DNA from: JALOLV01 sp046295175
GTDB lineage: Bacteria > Bacteroidota > Bacteroidia > Cytophagales > Spirosomataceae
Assembly: GCA_046295175.1 (NCBI GenBank)
Contig: JBKBNY010000005.1
Span: 1 to 64,000, forward strand
Direction of reading: 5' to 3'
DNA: 64,000 bases
Below are positions 9,792 to 18,954 of the stretch, piece after piece. The notes beneath the pieces are model-generated. The model had not been told where the DNA came from. It was given only the letters and a program-made list of their open reading frames with translations, and made no database searches. Numbering within the stretch: position 1 is the first letter of the stretch; each line of letters starts with the position of its first letter. The translations under genes were made by a program, and so were the position numbers.

Positions 9792-10853
9792 ATGAACATA
9801 GCACTCGTAACAGGTTCGGCCGGGCTAATTGGAAGTGAGTCGGTAGCCTTTTTTGCCGAGAAATTTGATTTAGTAATCGGTATTGATAACAATCTTCGTA
9901 GCTACTTTTTTGGTGCTGAGGCATCAACTGACTGGAACAGAGGTCGTCTCGAAGAAAAGTACAGTAACTACAAACATTACAATGCCGATATTCGCTCGGA
10001 GGAGCAAATCGGGAAGATTTTTGCAGAATACGGCACTGACATTAAACTCGTAGTACATACTGCGGCACAACCAAGCCACGACTGGGCTGCACGTGAGCCA
10101 TTTATGGATTTTACGGTAAATGCCAACGGTACATTGGTTATGCTCGAAATGACTCGTCAACATTGCCCAGACGCAGTATTTATCTTTACTTCTACCAATA
10201 AAGTTTATGGCGATAACCCAAATTACTTGCCATTGATAGAAACAGAAACTCGTTGGGAGATTTCGGAAGACCACGCTTATTTCAAAAACGGTATTGACGA
10301 AAACATGAGTATCGACCACACTAAGCACTCGCTTTTTGGTGCTTCTAAAGTGGCTGCCGATGTTTTGGTTCAAGAATACGGCCGTTATTTCGGTATGAAA
10401 ACGGGTACTTTCCGTGGTGGTTGTTTGACAGGTCCAAACCACTCAGGTGCTCAGTTGCACGGTTTCTTGGCGTATTTGATGAAATGTGCGATTACCGGAA
10501 ATCATTACACCATCTTTGGGTACAATGGTAAACAAGTACGTGATAATATCCACTCGTGGGATTTAGTGAATATGTTCTGGCATTTTTATCAGAATCCACG
10601 TGCGGGAGAAGTTTACAATGCTGGTGGTGGACGCTTTGCCAACTGCTCAATGCTTGAGGGTATTCAACTTTGCGAAGAAATCACGGGCAATAAAATGAAT
10701 TACAGCTATTCTGAAACAAACCGTATCGGTGACCACATTTGGTATATTTCGGATTTGAGCAAATTTAAAGCAGATTATCCTTCTTGGGACTGGAAATATG
10801 ACCTTAAAACTACTTTGACTCAGATGTACGACAACATCAGTAAGAGGGTTTAA
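9792..10853 (+). CDS. NAD-dependent epimerase/dehydratase, CDP-paratose 2-epimerase-like
   Basis: Extended SDR protein, 353 aa from the ATG at 9792 (the open frame continues up to a TTG at 9777, which I reject). The N-terminal Rossmann motif TGSAGLIG is at residues 7-14 and the active-site strand FTSTNKVYG near 132-140. The overall pattern, including the HSLFGASKVAADVLVQEY segment, resembles the CDP-tyvelose/CDP-paratose epimerase group that acts on nucleotide sugars for surface glycans. Unusual: in the YxxxK catalytic motif the Tyr position is Phe (F182-G-A-S-K186). I recall the same substitution in related proteins, so it may be a subfamily trait rather than a defect. Substrate not determinable. 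It stands alone, with a strong terminator after it. Confidence 0.8.
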   Translation: MNIALVTGSAGLIGSESVAFFAEKFDLVIGIDNNLRSYFFGAEASTDWNRGRLEEKYSNYKHYNADIRSEEQIGKIFAEYGTDIKLVVHTAAQPSHDWAAREPFMDFTVNANGTLVMLEMTRQHCPDAVFIFTSTNKVYGDNPNYLPLIETETRWEISEDHAYFKNGIDENMSIDHTKHSLFGASKVAADVLVQEYGRYFGMKTGTFRGGCLTGPNHSGAQLHGFLAYLMKCAITGNHYTIFGYNGKQVRDNIHSWDLVNMFWHFYQNPRAGEVYNAGGGRFANCSMLEGIQLCEEITGNKMNYSYSETNRIGDHIWYISDLSKFKADYPSWDWKYDLKTTLTQMYDNISKRV

Positions 10854-10874
10854 AAACAGGTTCTGAAATTAATC

Positions 10875-10906
10875 AAAAGGCACATTTTACAAAATGTGCC
10901 TTTTTT
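10875..10906 (+). terminator. Strong terminator after the epimerase gene
   Basis: 14-bp perfect stem AAAAGGCACATTTT / AAAATGTGCCTTTT around a 2-nt loop, with T6 included. A second small hairpin, CCCAC-AAAAA-GTGGG, follows at 10911-10925. Confidence 0.9.
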
Positions 10907-11021
10907 GTTTCCCACAAAAAGTGGGTATTTGACCACAAATTCTGTTTACTTCGACACACGCAGTTTTTTTATTAGTTACACCTACATTGTTTTGTATCAT
11001 CAATTTTAAACGATACACTCA

Positions 11022-11792
11022 ATGAAAACTTTAAAGCTAATACTTCTTTTAACAATAATTGCAGCGTTTAATGCTTATGGACAGATTTATCCGTTTGGAC
11101 GACCACGGGACAATCAAAATGTAGATTCGAGTGCAATAGACGAGATTCCAAAATTTAGAGCAGGTACTCACTTTTACTTCGGAGGTTTTATATTATCAAA
11201 TAATTTTATGCTCAATGATAATATGAAAAGGTATTTAAAACAGTCTGGAATACCTAATGATTATTCGTACGAACCGATTGTTGTAGGAATTGGCTTTACA
11301 AAATCTAAATTTAAACTTGATTTTGAACTCGGCTCTAAAGCATTCTTTTACGGTGTCGAAAAAAATGATAATTACATCACTCGAAGTTCGGCTTATTTAG
11401 GTAGTCTCTACCCTTCTTTTTCAATTTTTAAAACCCGAAACCGAACCCTATATTTCCTAACAGGTGTAACCTATTCGCAGTATAATATCACAATCGATAG
11501 AAGGCAGAAAACCCCAATTGATTTCAATGATTTAGGGAAAGTACCGCAAACTTCGGCCTATCCAACAATTACACACAATAATTTTTTGATTGATTTCGGA
11601 TTACAATTAATCCACACTGCAAAAAGACGAAGAGACGTTGTTGAATCATTCAAAATAGGCTATCGCCACGGATTAAATGAACGTGCTTGGAAATCGCAAT
11701 CTGTACCAATTACCAATGCTCCGATTGACAGACAACGCATGATTTATGCTCAAGCCCATATACAAATTTCGAAAAACTATCCAAAGAAATGA
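11022..11792 (+). CDS. Exported outer-membrane-type protein, first gene of a sensor operon
   Basis: 256 aa with a signal peptide ending near residue 20 (NAYGQ). The rest shows alternating beta-strand character (aromatic/hydrophobic every other residue, many Tyr and Phe) and ends in strand-like segments, compatible with a small outer-membrane beta-barrel. Family not recognised. It overlaps the next gene by 4 nt (ATGA) and heads an operon with a lipoprotein, a LytS-type kinase and a LytTR regulator, so it may be linked to what that system senses or controls. Confidence 0.75.
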   Translation: MKTLKLILLLTIIAAFNAYGQIYPFGRPRDNQNVDSSAIDEIPKFRAGTHFYFGGFILSNNFMLNDNMKRYLKQSGIPNDYSYEPIVVGIGFTKSKFKLDFELGSKAFFYGVEKNDNYITRSSAYLGSLYPSFSIFKTRNRTLYFLTGVTYSQYNITIDRRQKTPIDFNDLGKVPQTSAYPTITHNNFLIDFGLQLIHTAKRRRDVVESFKIGYRHGLNERAWKSQSVPITNAPIDRQRMIYAQAHIQISKNYPKK

Positions 11793-12190
11793 AAATACTG
11801 AATATCTTAGCGGTATTGGCATCTTGCTGGATAAATGATTTACAGACTAAATCGAATACCGCAACACTCATCATTTATAGAACCAAGGAGTTTTGGGGAA
11901 CTGCCTACGAAGTTAGGATAAATGAAAACATTCGGGTCGAAAATTTTAGGCCCAATAATGCCGTCGAGATTCAAATACCAGAAGGGGTTTATGTGATTGA
12001 ATCCAAAAAATTTGATAGTAAATCTTCAAAGTTGAAAATTGATGCCAAAGCCGGAAATAAATATTATATCAAAGGTATTGAAGATAACGATTTTCTGCTG
12101 CAAGCTCTTCATTTGAGGCTTGTAGATGAAAACAAAGGAATAATTGAAACTCAAAAACTTCGTAAAATTCAAAAAACAGTACCGAAATAA
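11789..12190 (+). CDS. Small lipoprotein in LytS/LytTR operon
   Basis: 133 aa with a short lipoprotein signal (MKILNILAVLASC, Cys13). The mature part looks like a beta-sandwich: a segment binding 'NAVEIQIPEGVYVIES' style strands, then KAGNKYYIKG, which recalls DUF2846-type lipoproteins; I hold that only loosely. It overlaps the upstream gene by 4 nt and shares one base with the start of the kinase gene (TAATG), so translation is probably coupled across the operon. Confidence 0.7.
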   Translation: MKILNILAVLASCWINDLQTKSNTATLIIYRTKEFWGTAYEVRINENIRVENFRPNNAVEIQIPEGVYVIESKKFDSKSSKLKIDAKAGNKYYIKGIEDNDFLLQALHLRLVDENKGIIETQKLRKIQKTVPK

Positions 12191-13221
12191 TGAAGAATGT
12201 AAGTAAATATCTTCCGATAATTCTCGCAAGAGTTTGCGTGGCAGGTACGGTTATTTACTTTGCTTATTCATTCATCAATGTATATTTTAGTGAATTTAGC
12301 AGTCCAATGAGCGACATCGGAGGGTTTATAAGGTATATTTTAGGAATACTTTTTCTACTCGGATTACTATTTGGACTTGCATTTTTGAATTACCGATTGG
12401 TGTTTTTGAAAATTTACTTGAATCAATCCGAGAAAATCAAAAGTTTTTACTGGGCATGGGTGTCGGTATTAAGTTTGATAATTTTTGGTTTACTACAACT
12501 CCGAACCGAATACGACAATGAGTTCATCGACGAAAACATCATCTTGACGGCTACACTCATTACATTTATCGTGATTTTCAGTTACGTTGCCGATTATTTC
12601 AGAACCCAAAAACAGCAGATTAAACTTTTAAAAGAAAAAGCCGATGCCGAATTGAACACCTTGAAGGCACAAATAAAACCTCATTTTTTGTTTAATTCGC
12701 TCAATATCATTTACGGTTCGGCAATTAAACACAACGATGAAGAAACTGCGGTTTTGATTAGTGAATTATCAGAAATTCTGCGATTTACGACCCAAGAAAG
12801 CCAAAATCAGTTTACTGATATTTCAAAAGAATTATCATTTATCGAAAAATACATTTCGCTTCAAAAAGCTCGAATACCCAAAAATTCTAAAGTTAAAATC
12901 GACTTTTTGATTGATTGGGATGAAGAAAAAGCCATGATTGCCCCGCTGCTTTTGATTCCATTTATCGAAAATGCTTTTCAATACGCCATAAGCCTCGAAA
13001 ATGAGAGTTTTATTCGTGGCGAATTAAAAATCGAAAGAAAAAACCTCACTCTCAATATCACAAATAGCATCGCCTCTAACTCAACTACAAAAAAAGGGAC
13101 TGGTGTGGGCATTGAAAACGCAAAAAAACGTTTGGGGCTATTGTACGACAAGAGGCATTCATTAAACATTCAATCTGAAAATAAAGTATTTGAAGTAAAT
13201 CTAAACATCAACTTATCATAA
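12190..13221 (+). CDS. LytS-type membrane sensor histidine kinase
   Basis: 343 aa. Four membrane segments lie at about 8-28, 46-68, 88-103 and 117-134, followed by a coiled linker and the His_kinase signature QIKPHFLFNSLN with phospho-acceptor His165. The short GHKL ATPase domain has an N-box Asn261 (ENAFQYA) and a G-box GTGVGIENAKKRL. It has no periplasmic sensor domain, so the sensing is probably through the membrane part or the two exported partners upstream. Its stop is 3 nt before the LytTR regulator gene, which is the obvious partner. Confidence 0.92.
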   Translation: MKNVSKYLPIILARVCVAGTVIYFAYSFINVYFSEFSSPMSDIGGFIRYILGILFLLGLLFGLAFLNYRLVFLKIYLNQSEKIKSFYWAWVSVLSLIIFGLLQLRTEYDNEFIDENIILTATLITFIVIFSYVADYFRTQKQQIKLLKEKADAELNTLKAQIKPHFLFNSLNIIYGSAIKHNDEETAVLISELSEILRFTTQESQNQFTDISKELSFIEKYISLQKARIPKNSKVKIDFLIDWDEEKAMIAPLLLIPFIENAFQYAISLENESFIRGELKIERKNLTLNITNSIASNSTTKKGTGVGIENAKKRLGLLYDKRHSLNIQSENKVFEVNLNINLS

Positions 13222-13224
13222 AGT

Positions 13225-13929
13225 ATGAACACGCCTTCAATCAGCCGAATTAAAGCCATTGCCATTGACGACGAACCATCGGCCATCGAGGTAATTGAGC
13301 ATTTTGCTTCAAAAACGCCTTTTGTAGAGCTATTGCGGAGCTTTAATGTGGTTTCGGAGGCACTGACTTACATTTATAATGAGAATATTGATGTAGTATT
13401 TTTGGATATCCAAATGCCTGATATGCTGGGTACAGATTTTGCCAAACTAATTCAAAATCGAGGAATTATGGTAATTTTTACGACTGCACATCCACAGTAC
13501 GCTATCGAAGGATACAACCTACAAGTTTTAGATTACCTTTTAAAACCCATCGAATACAGTCGTTTTTTACAAGCATGCAACCGTGCCTATGAGCAATTGG
13601 CAAGTAATCAAAAACAAGAATCTAGCATCTTTGTCAAAGACGGACACGATTGGGTGAGGGTGAATCTCAACGAAGTTTTATACATCCAATCCGATACAAA
13701 TTTGCTCTTTATCCACGAAAAAGACCGAAAAATCACCACCCGAATGACGGTTGCTGAAATCCTAAATATTTTACCAAACGATAAATTTATCCGCACTCAC
13801 AAATCTTTTATTGTATCGCTTAAGCATATCCAGAAAATCGAGCGTCACCAAATCACCGTCCAAAACATAGCTATCCCACTCGCAGGAAGCTACAAAGAGG
13901 CAATCGAAAACAGATTATTGAAGCGTTAA
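13225..13929 (+). CDS. LytTR-family response regulator
   Basis: 234 aa. The receiver domain (10-120) has the acidic pair D15-D16, phospho-acceptor Asp61 (FLDIQMPD) and conserved Lys in YLLKPI. The C-terminal LytTR DNA-binding domain (about 135-232) has the RTHKSFIVSL signature. It is the partner of the upstream LytS-type kinase and probably regulates its own operon or surface functions. The stop is only one base from the convergent stop of the phosphoesterase gene, so there is no room for a conventional terminator between them. Confidence 0.92.
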   Translation: MNTPSISRIKAIAIDDEPSAIEVIEHFASKTPFVELLRSFNVVSEALTYIYNENIDVVFLDIQMPDMLGTDFAKLIQNRGIMVIFTTAHPQYAIEGYNLQVLDYLLKPIEYSRFLQACNRAYEQLASNQKQESSIFVKDGHDWVRVNLNEVLYIQSDTNLLFIHEKDRKITTRMTVAEILNILPNDKFIRTHKSFIVSLKHIQKIERHQITVQNIAIPLAGSYKEAIENRLLKR

Positions 13930-13930
13930 G

Positions 13931-16255
13931 CTATTCTTTCACGACTCGACGACTCCATTTTCCGTTTCGATTTTTCAGTTCGATTAAGTAAATTCCATTG
14001 GGTAACTCATCGAGAGAAACTTCTTCTTTCGCTTCCGAGATTGAGCTTTTCTCAAATACTTTTCGACCACTCAAATCTCTGATAATCAGTTTGGTTTTCA
14101 ATGATTTATCAAAATGAGACTCAATATAAAATATTCCTTTTGATGGATTTGGGTAAATTGTAAATTTCTGAGTTTCTTCTTCAATACTTAATGGGGCCAA
14201 AACCGTAACTTTCGAGCCAGATATTTTACCAATTCCGCAAGCATTACTTAACCTTTCAATCTCATAAGTGGCTGATTGTGATTGTTTTACCTTAATTTCT
14301 ACAAGAGAACTTTCAACCTTTTGCTCTGGTAATGAATTAATCTTTAATGTTGCAGGCAAAGAGCCTATCAATTGTACTTTTAGCGTAAAAGTTGTATCAA
14401 AAGGAACTGGTGAATCATTTAGAATTCGTGCTTCGATAGGTCGATTAATCCGAAACTGTGCAGTCGGGACTTCATCAAAAAAATCGGCATCTGGTTTAAC
14501 TCGAAAACGGTACCTGTCCCCTTCACTCAAGGTATCTGGCAACATAACTGTAAAGTTATTAACCTTACCTTTTGCCAAAACCAAAGGCTTGGTAAAACTT
14601 CCGTTTTTATCCGAAAGTTCGAGCGTATAATTCCATTTTTCGATAGTTGTATTCTTCAAATCAAAGCTCAATTTGAGTTCTTTTGCTACACAAATAGCTT
14701 CATTTGTTAGCAATTGTGATATGATTCTTGGTTGTGGTGTAACCAAAATTTCAAATTTATCGACCAAATAACCAAGCGAATCAGTGACCGTGATGACGGT
14801 GTCTTTGCGAGGCGAAACCTCAATAGTTTGCTGATTTACAATACCATTTGGCCACTTATGAGTACCTTCCCACGAGGCAGTTAGCTTCACTTTTGAGCCA
14901 TATTCGATAGTCTCTCGCTGAGTTTTATTCACATTCTTAAAAACCGTAAACTTATCACGAATTACGCCATCACTACAAACCCACTTGCCATCAAGACGGT
15001 TTTCATCGACTGTCAACATCAAAGAACCTCCAATTTCATAATTTGAATAAGCAGACGAAGGGTGTGCATCGGGACGGCCATTCCAATCTAAACGCCCCGC
15101 CGAACCAATTACTAAATAGATTGTACCATCATTTTTATCGATAATCGGTGAAGAATTGCGTGTGTACTGAGCCGTCGTATTTTGTACAATATGGTCTTTA
15201 CCCGAAAAAGACATAGAATGTCCCGTATGATTTTTGATAAGATACGAACGCTCATAAATATGACTGTGTCCGCTCATTACTAAATCTACTTTATATTTAT
15301 CGAAAACGGGAACAAGGGCTTCTCGAATAAGTCTTAAGTCTTCTTCGGCATCAGAATCGTGCGAGCGTTTGGTATAAGGTGGATGATGAAAAAAAACAAT
15401 CGTCCAAAGTGATTTATTAGCGGCTAAATCTCGTTCGAGCCACTGAAACTGTGCACTTTGTTTGTCATAAATCTTATATTTTCCATCATCCATACCATAC
15501 GTATCAAGCGAAACAAAATGGATATTTCCATAATCGAACGAATAATATGCCTCCGTACCCGAGGGTACGCCTCCTGCTTCTCCTTTAGTAGGTGTAGTGA
15601 TGATGTCAAAATAAGGGATAATTCGGTCTTTGGGGGCTGTCGCAGTAGCATAATATTCATGATTCCCTGGTGATGGATAAACAGCTGTATTGGTTAGAAT
15701 TTCTTTACCATAGACATCAAAAACCTGTTTCTGATACTCATCCTGTGTACCACAACAATATGCGTTATCACCAAGCCATAACCATAAGTCTGTATGTTCA
15801 GACTTATTTTTTAAATATTGATTTTTTACATCAATTTGATTTTGAACGTATTTCTCGGAGGACGCAACACCAAAATCTCCCATAACCCAAAAATTCATCG
15901 GGCGTTTTACTTGTGGTGTAGGAGCAGTTATGAAATAATATGATTTATCAAGATAACTGTAAGAAATCGTACCCAAATTATCGGAGCCAATAAAATAATA
16001 ATATTTTTTATCAGGCTCAAGCCCTGTAATCAAACCTTCATGGGTTGTTTTTAGGGTTTGGTCAATTTTAAAGATAAAGTTTTGAGAGTCTGTTGACCAG
16101 CCCCATTTACTATTAGTAGGTTTATCAGTGTCCCACCTTATAACTACGCCATTCTGCGAAAGTTGTTGCAAATAAGGACCTCTTGTTATCTTTTGTGAAA
16201 AAACAATATGAGAAGTCAACAGTGTTAATAAACTTAATTGGGTTTTAAATGACAT
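13931..16255 (-). CDS. Type IX-secreted purple acid phosphatase-like metallophosphoesterase
   Basis: 774 aa secreted enzyme. Signal peptide 1-20, an N-terminal fibronectin-like PAP domain (about 20-110), then the calcineurin-like core with metal-ligand motifs in order: MGDFG (about 125), GDNAY (about 162), GNHEY (about 198), HHPPY (about 290) and GHSHIYERS (about 332). After several beta-sandwich domains the last ~75 residues form a type A C-terminal sorting domain (starting FTIYPNPSKG, ending in KWSRRVVKE), which directs export and surface attachment through the type IX system. The likely reaction is hydrolysis of phosphate esters outside the cell. A possible -7 box lies at 16274-16281. Confidence 0.92.
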   Translation of the reverse strand: MSFKTQLSLLTLLTSHIVFSQKITRGPYLQQLSQNGVVIRWDTDKPTNSKWGWSTDSQNFIFKIDQTLKTTHEGLITGLEPDKKYYYFIGSDNLGTISYSYLDKSYYFITAPTPQVKRPMNFWVMGDFGVASSEKYVQNQIDVKNQYLKNKSEHTDLWLWLGDNAYCCGTQDEYQKQVFDVYGKEILTNTAVYPSPGNHEYYATATAPKDRIIPYFDIITTPTKGEAGGVPSGTEAYYSFDYGNIHFVSLDTYGMDDGKYKIYDKQSAQFQWLERDLAANKSLWTIVFFHHPPYTKRSHDSDAEEDLRLIREALVPVFDKYKVDLVMSGHSHIYERSYLIKNHTGHSMSFSGKDHIVQNTTAQYTRNSSPIIDKNDGTIYLVIGSAGRLDWNGRPDAHPSSAYSNYEIGGSLMLTVDENRLDGKWVCSDGVIRDKFTVFKNVNKTQRETIEYGSKVKLTASWEGTHKWPNGIVNQQTIEVSPRKDTVITVTDSLGYLVDKFEILVTPQPRIISQLLTNEAICVAKELKLSFDLKNTTIEKWNYTLELSDKNGSFTKPLVLAKGKVNNFTVMLPDTLSEGDRYRFRVKPDADFFDEVPTAQFRINRPIEARILNDSPVPFDTTFTLKVQLIGSLPATLKINSLPEQKVESSLVEIKVKQSQSATYEIERLSNACGIGKISGSKVTVLAPLSIEEETQKFTIYPNPSKGIFYIESHFDKSLKTKLIIRDLSGRKVFEKSSISEAKEEVSLDELPNGIYLIELKNRNGKWSRRVVKE

Positions 16256-16273
16256 CGTGAAAATTATTTGTTA

Positions 16274-16281
16274 CAAAATTA
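16274..16281 (-). promoter_or_regulatory. -7 box TAATTTTG for the phosphoesterase gene
   Basis: Minus-strand TAATTTTG matches TAnnTTTG and lies 19 nt upstream of the ATG at 16255. No clear -33 TTTG is seen. Confidence 0.5.
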
Positions 16282-16354
16282 AGTAATCTACGAACAATTG
16301 GCATTGCGGTTGCTATGTTAATTTTAAAATCACCTTAACTAAATACAACCCAAA

Positions 16355-16543
16355 ATGACCATCCGGAATTCACAAGAGTATCAAACTGCATTATTAAAGG
16401 CTGCATCTATTATGGACACTGGATTTAATGGTAATATCGAACGTGAACGTTATTACCGAGAAATCTTAACTGCATTGGTAGATTACGAATTAAAAAACAG
16501 TGGGAGTCCAATTAATCAATCATTTGCGATAGCTATTCGATAA
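16355..16543 (+). CDS. Small protein resembling the N-terminus of HigA-type antitoxins
   Basis: 62 aa. The opening (MTIRNSQEYQTALLKAASIMD... ILTALVDYELKN) resembles the short helical N-terminus that precedes the HTH domain in HigA-like antitoxins, but no HTH follows and no toxin gene is adjacent. It may be a remnant or an independent small protein. An ATG start with ordinary AT-rich leader and a stop 8 nt before the next promoter box are seen; whether it is translated is uncertain. Confidence 0.45.
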   Translation: MTIRNSQEYQTALLKAASIMDTGFNGNIERERYYREILTALVDYELKNSGSPINQSFAIAIR

Positions 16544-16551
16544 GTTTTGAC

Positions 16552-16559
16552 TAATTTTG
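16552..16559 (+). promoter_or_regulatory. -7 box TAATTTTG for the glycan block
   Basis: TAATTTTG matches TAnnTTTG; the candidate TTTG at 16523-16526 is 25 nt away, longer than usual. A transcript from here would start near 16565 and supports the ATG at 16584 as the start of the next gene. Confidence 0.5.
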
Positions 16560-16583
16560 AGGTTCAGTTTAGTCATTATCGGT

Positions 16584-18152
16584 ATGGTAAGTTTTGATGA
16601 ATCGCCAATGCTCTACTGGGCTTTGGGGTATTTTTTATTGTTTGGATGGGTTTTCTTTACTTGCATTGGTAAGCCAAAGCAGCCAAACGTTGTTTTTCTG
16701 ACGATTGCATCATTTATGCTTTTGATGATGCGATTGCCCGTGATTTTTCACAACAAAGGACTCAACCAAGACGAAAGTCAAATGCTTGCTCAAGCCCTTA
16801 CGCTTCGTCAAAATCCTATACTTTTTGAATCGGTCGATACCACAACTGGTGGACCTCTGAGTAGCTATCTGCTTGCATTTGTCAATATTTTTGGACTTTC
16901 GTTAGATTTTTTCACGGCTCACTTATTGGCAACTGCATTAGTGATTGGCTCAATAATTCTACTGTATAAAGCCAGCGAAAAACTTTTTGGTTCGACAGCT
17001 TCGGTTCTGGCAATCATACCAATTATCGTCTTTGAAGCCCTAACCCAGGAGACCGATTTTGTGCATTATTCGAGCGAATTAATGCCATTACTGATAATCT
17101 CACTTATGCTTTATAGCTATGCCAAAAACACCAACTCAAGCATTTTATTCTTAGGTTTTTTATCGGTCTTGACCATTTTTGGCAAATTACAAGCTCTACC
17201 AATCGCGGGGATTATTGCGATTTACGCATTGGCCGAAACCATTTTTAATAAACAATTCAAAAAAAGCCTTTTACTAATCGGTGGAGGAATTTTGGGATTA
17301 GGTTTGTTTAGTCTTTTGTTTTGGAGTTGGGGGGTATTTGACGACGTGATTGATTATTATTTCATCCGCAACATAACAGCCCACACAGCCGAAAGACCGC
17401 TTTATGTTAGTATTCTACATTTTCCGGCATTTGTTGCAAAAAACTTTGATTTTCTGTCAATCGCAATTTTACCATTGTTGACAATTGTCTTAAATAAAAA
17501 TTGGTCAAAAAAGATTTCGCTTCACGGCGGATTCATCATTTCTCTGCTTTTAGTTTCTATATTTTCGGTAATCAGAACGGGGTCAGAGTATCTGCATTAT
17601 CTTCAACTGTTGATTCCTCCAATCGTGTTAGTTAGTTCGCTTTTGTGGAGCCGAATCGAGCTAAACAAACCAACTGCCCTCAATATCAAGCTTATTCCGT
17701 TTGTACTGTTAGCAATTTATTTTATCGGTAATGTAGTTTACAAAAAATTCACAAAGCAGCCCATCAATAAATATCCAACCCAAGACTTGACTTTATCGGC
17801 AGTATCAAAAGAGATTCTAAAGCACGCAAAATCGGGTGAAAAATTAGTAGTTTGGGGCTGGAATTGTGATTATTATGTTGAAACTCAAATGCCACAAGGA
17901 ACTCAAGAAAATCATATTCCGTATGTAGTTTTGCCTCACAAGATGCAGCCCGAAGAAAGACAGAAATTCATGAATGATATTTCGAGAAATAAACCTAAAA
18001 TTTTTATTGATGCGGTCGGTAAAAACAGCCATTGGTTTAATGACAAAGAAAAATTTAAACATGAAAATTTTAGAGAATTAAAAGAATACATCGAAAATAA
18101 CTATATTTTGGTTAATTTTGTGGATGATGTCAGAATCTATAAAAGAAAATAG
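16584..18152 (+). CDS. Polytopic GT-C/PMT-like glycosyltransferase
   Basis: 522 aa from the ATG at 16584 (a TTG at 16557 in frame is rejected because it overlaps the promoter box). About 10-11 membrane segments fill residues 8-410. Between the first two there is an acidic motif GLNQDESQMLAQAL, which resembles the catalytic DE/D-x-D loop of GT39/GT83-type GT-C enzymes that use polyprenyl-phosphate sugars. The C-terminal ~130 residues are soluble. Such enzymes sit in the inner membrane and add sugars to lipids or surface glycans. A GT2 enzyme that could make the lipid-linked donor lies directly downstream. Confidence 0.72.
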   Translation: MVSFDESPMLYWALGYFLLFGWVFFTCIGKPKQPNVVFLTIASFMLLMMRLPVIFHNKGLNQDESQMLAQALTLRQNPILFESVDTTTGGPLSSYLLAFVNIFGLSLDFFTAHLLATALVIGSIILLYKASEKLFGSTASVLAIIPIIVFEALTQETDFVHYSSELMPLLIISLMLYSYAKNTNSSILFLGFLSVLTIFGKLQALPIAGIIAIYALAETIFNKQFKKSLLLIGGGILGLGLFSLLFWSWGVFDDVIDYYFIRNITAHTAERPLYVSILHFPAFVAKNFDFLSIAILPLLTIVLNKNWSKKISLHGGFIISLLLVSIFSVIRTGSEYLHYLQLLIPPIVLVSSLLWSRIELNKPTALNIKLIPFVLLAIYFIGNVVYKKFTKQPINKYPTQDLTLSAVSKEILKHAKSGEKLVVWGWNCDYYVETQMPQGTQENHIPYVVLPHKMQPEERQKFMNDISRNKPKIFIDAVGKNSHWFNDKEKFKHENFRELKEYIENNYILVNFVDDVRIYKRK

Positions 18153-18209
18153 ATTTATTATCCAAAGCCATAAACGATACATTATTTTAAAACTGTTAAA
18201 TCTTTTTTG

Positions 18210-18944
18210 ATGAAATTAAGCGTAGTAATCCCTGCATATAACGAACAAGAATCAATACCAGAAACCTTAAAAGCACTTTACGGTACATTAAAAAAGTACA
18301 ATATCGACCACGAAATTTGGGTTACAAATGATAACTCAAAAGACAATACTTTGCAGGTTTTACAGGAGCTACAAAAAGAGATTCCGACGCTTGTTTTTGA
18401 AACCAATAAAGGTCCAAACGGATTTGGCTATGCTGTTCGCTATGGTCTTGAGCGTTTTTCGGGCGATTGTGTTGCAGTTTTTATGGCAGATATGTCGGAC
18501 GACCCCGAAGATTTGGTCAAATACTACAACACGATGATTGAGCAGAACGTCGATGCAGTTTTCGGTAGCCGATGGATAAAAGGCGGAAAAGTGATTGATT
18601 ATCCACCCGTCAAGAAAATTGTCAATCGGGTTGCCAACATGATTATCAAGATGTTTATTGGCATCAAATATAACGATACAACCAACGCTTTTAAACTTTA
18701 TAAGCGTGAAACAATGGAAGGTTTGAAGCCTTTTCTTTCTCCTCACTTCAATCTCACAGTTGAGTTACCCCTCAAAACAATCGTTCGTGGATACACCTAC
18801 GCTGTTGTACCAAATAGCTGGACGAATCGTAAATACGGAGAATCTAAACTCAAAATCAAAGAAATGGGCAGCCGCTATTTCTTTATTTTGATGTATTGTT
18901 TTATCGAAAAATTCTTTTCGAGAGGCGATTTTAAGAAGAAATAA
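18210..18944 (+). CDS. GT2 glycosyltransferase, dolichyl/polyprenyl-phosphate mannosyltransferase-like
   Basis: 244 aa from the ATG at 18210. GT-A fold of family 2: N-terminal SVVIPAYNEQESIPETL, donor-binding DDN-like segment TNDNSKDNT and the metal-binding acidic cluster MADMSDDPEDL (about 95). The C-terminal region has no strong transmembrane pair, so it is the soluble or peripheral type. It probably transfers a sugar from a nucleotide donor to polyprenyl phosphate for the neighbouring GT-C-like protein. The last 11 codons (from 18912) lie in a 32-bp sequence repeated exactly at 19591-19622, which marks an insertion just behind this gene. Its original stop was probably TGA within an ATGA overlap; it is now TAA. 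Confidence 0.88.
   Translation: MKLSVVIPAYNEQESIPETLKALYGTLKKYNIDHEIWVTNDNSKDNTLQVLQELQKEIPTLVFETNKGPNGFGYAVRYGLERFSGDCVAVFMADMSDDPEDLVKYYNTMIEQNVDAVFGSRWIKGGKVIDYPPVKKIVNRVANMIIKMFIGIKYNDTTNAFKLYKRETMEGLKPFLSPHFNLTVELPLKTIVRGYTYAVVPNSWTNRKYGESKLKIKEMGSRYFFILMYCFIEKFFSRGDFKKK
18911..18942 (+). repeat. 32-bp direct repeat, left copy
   Basis: Exact match to 19591-19622. This copy encodes the C-terminus FFSRGDFKKK of the GT2 enzyme. The two copies bracket the DUF6934 module and look like a target-site duplication. No terminal inverted repeats are visible inside them. Confidence 0.93.
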
Positions 18945-18954
18945 CAAATAAGAG

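Noticed and set aside
16557..16583. TTG start for the GT-C-like gene
   Set aside because: Overlaps the TAATTTTG promoter box and adds nine residues without family support; ATG 16584 preferred.
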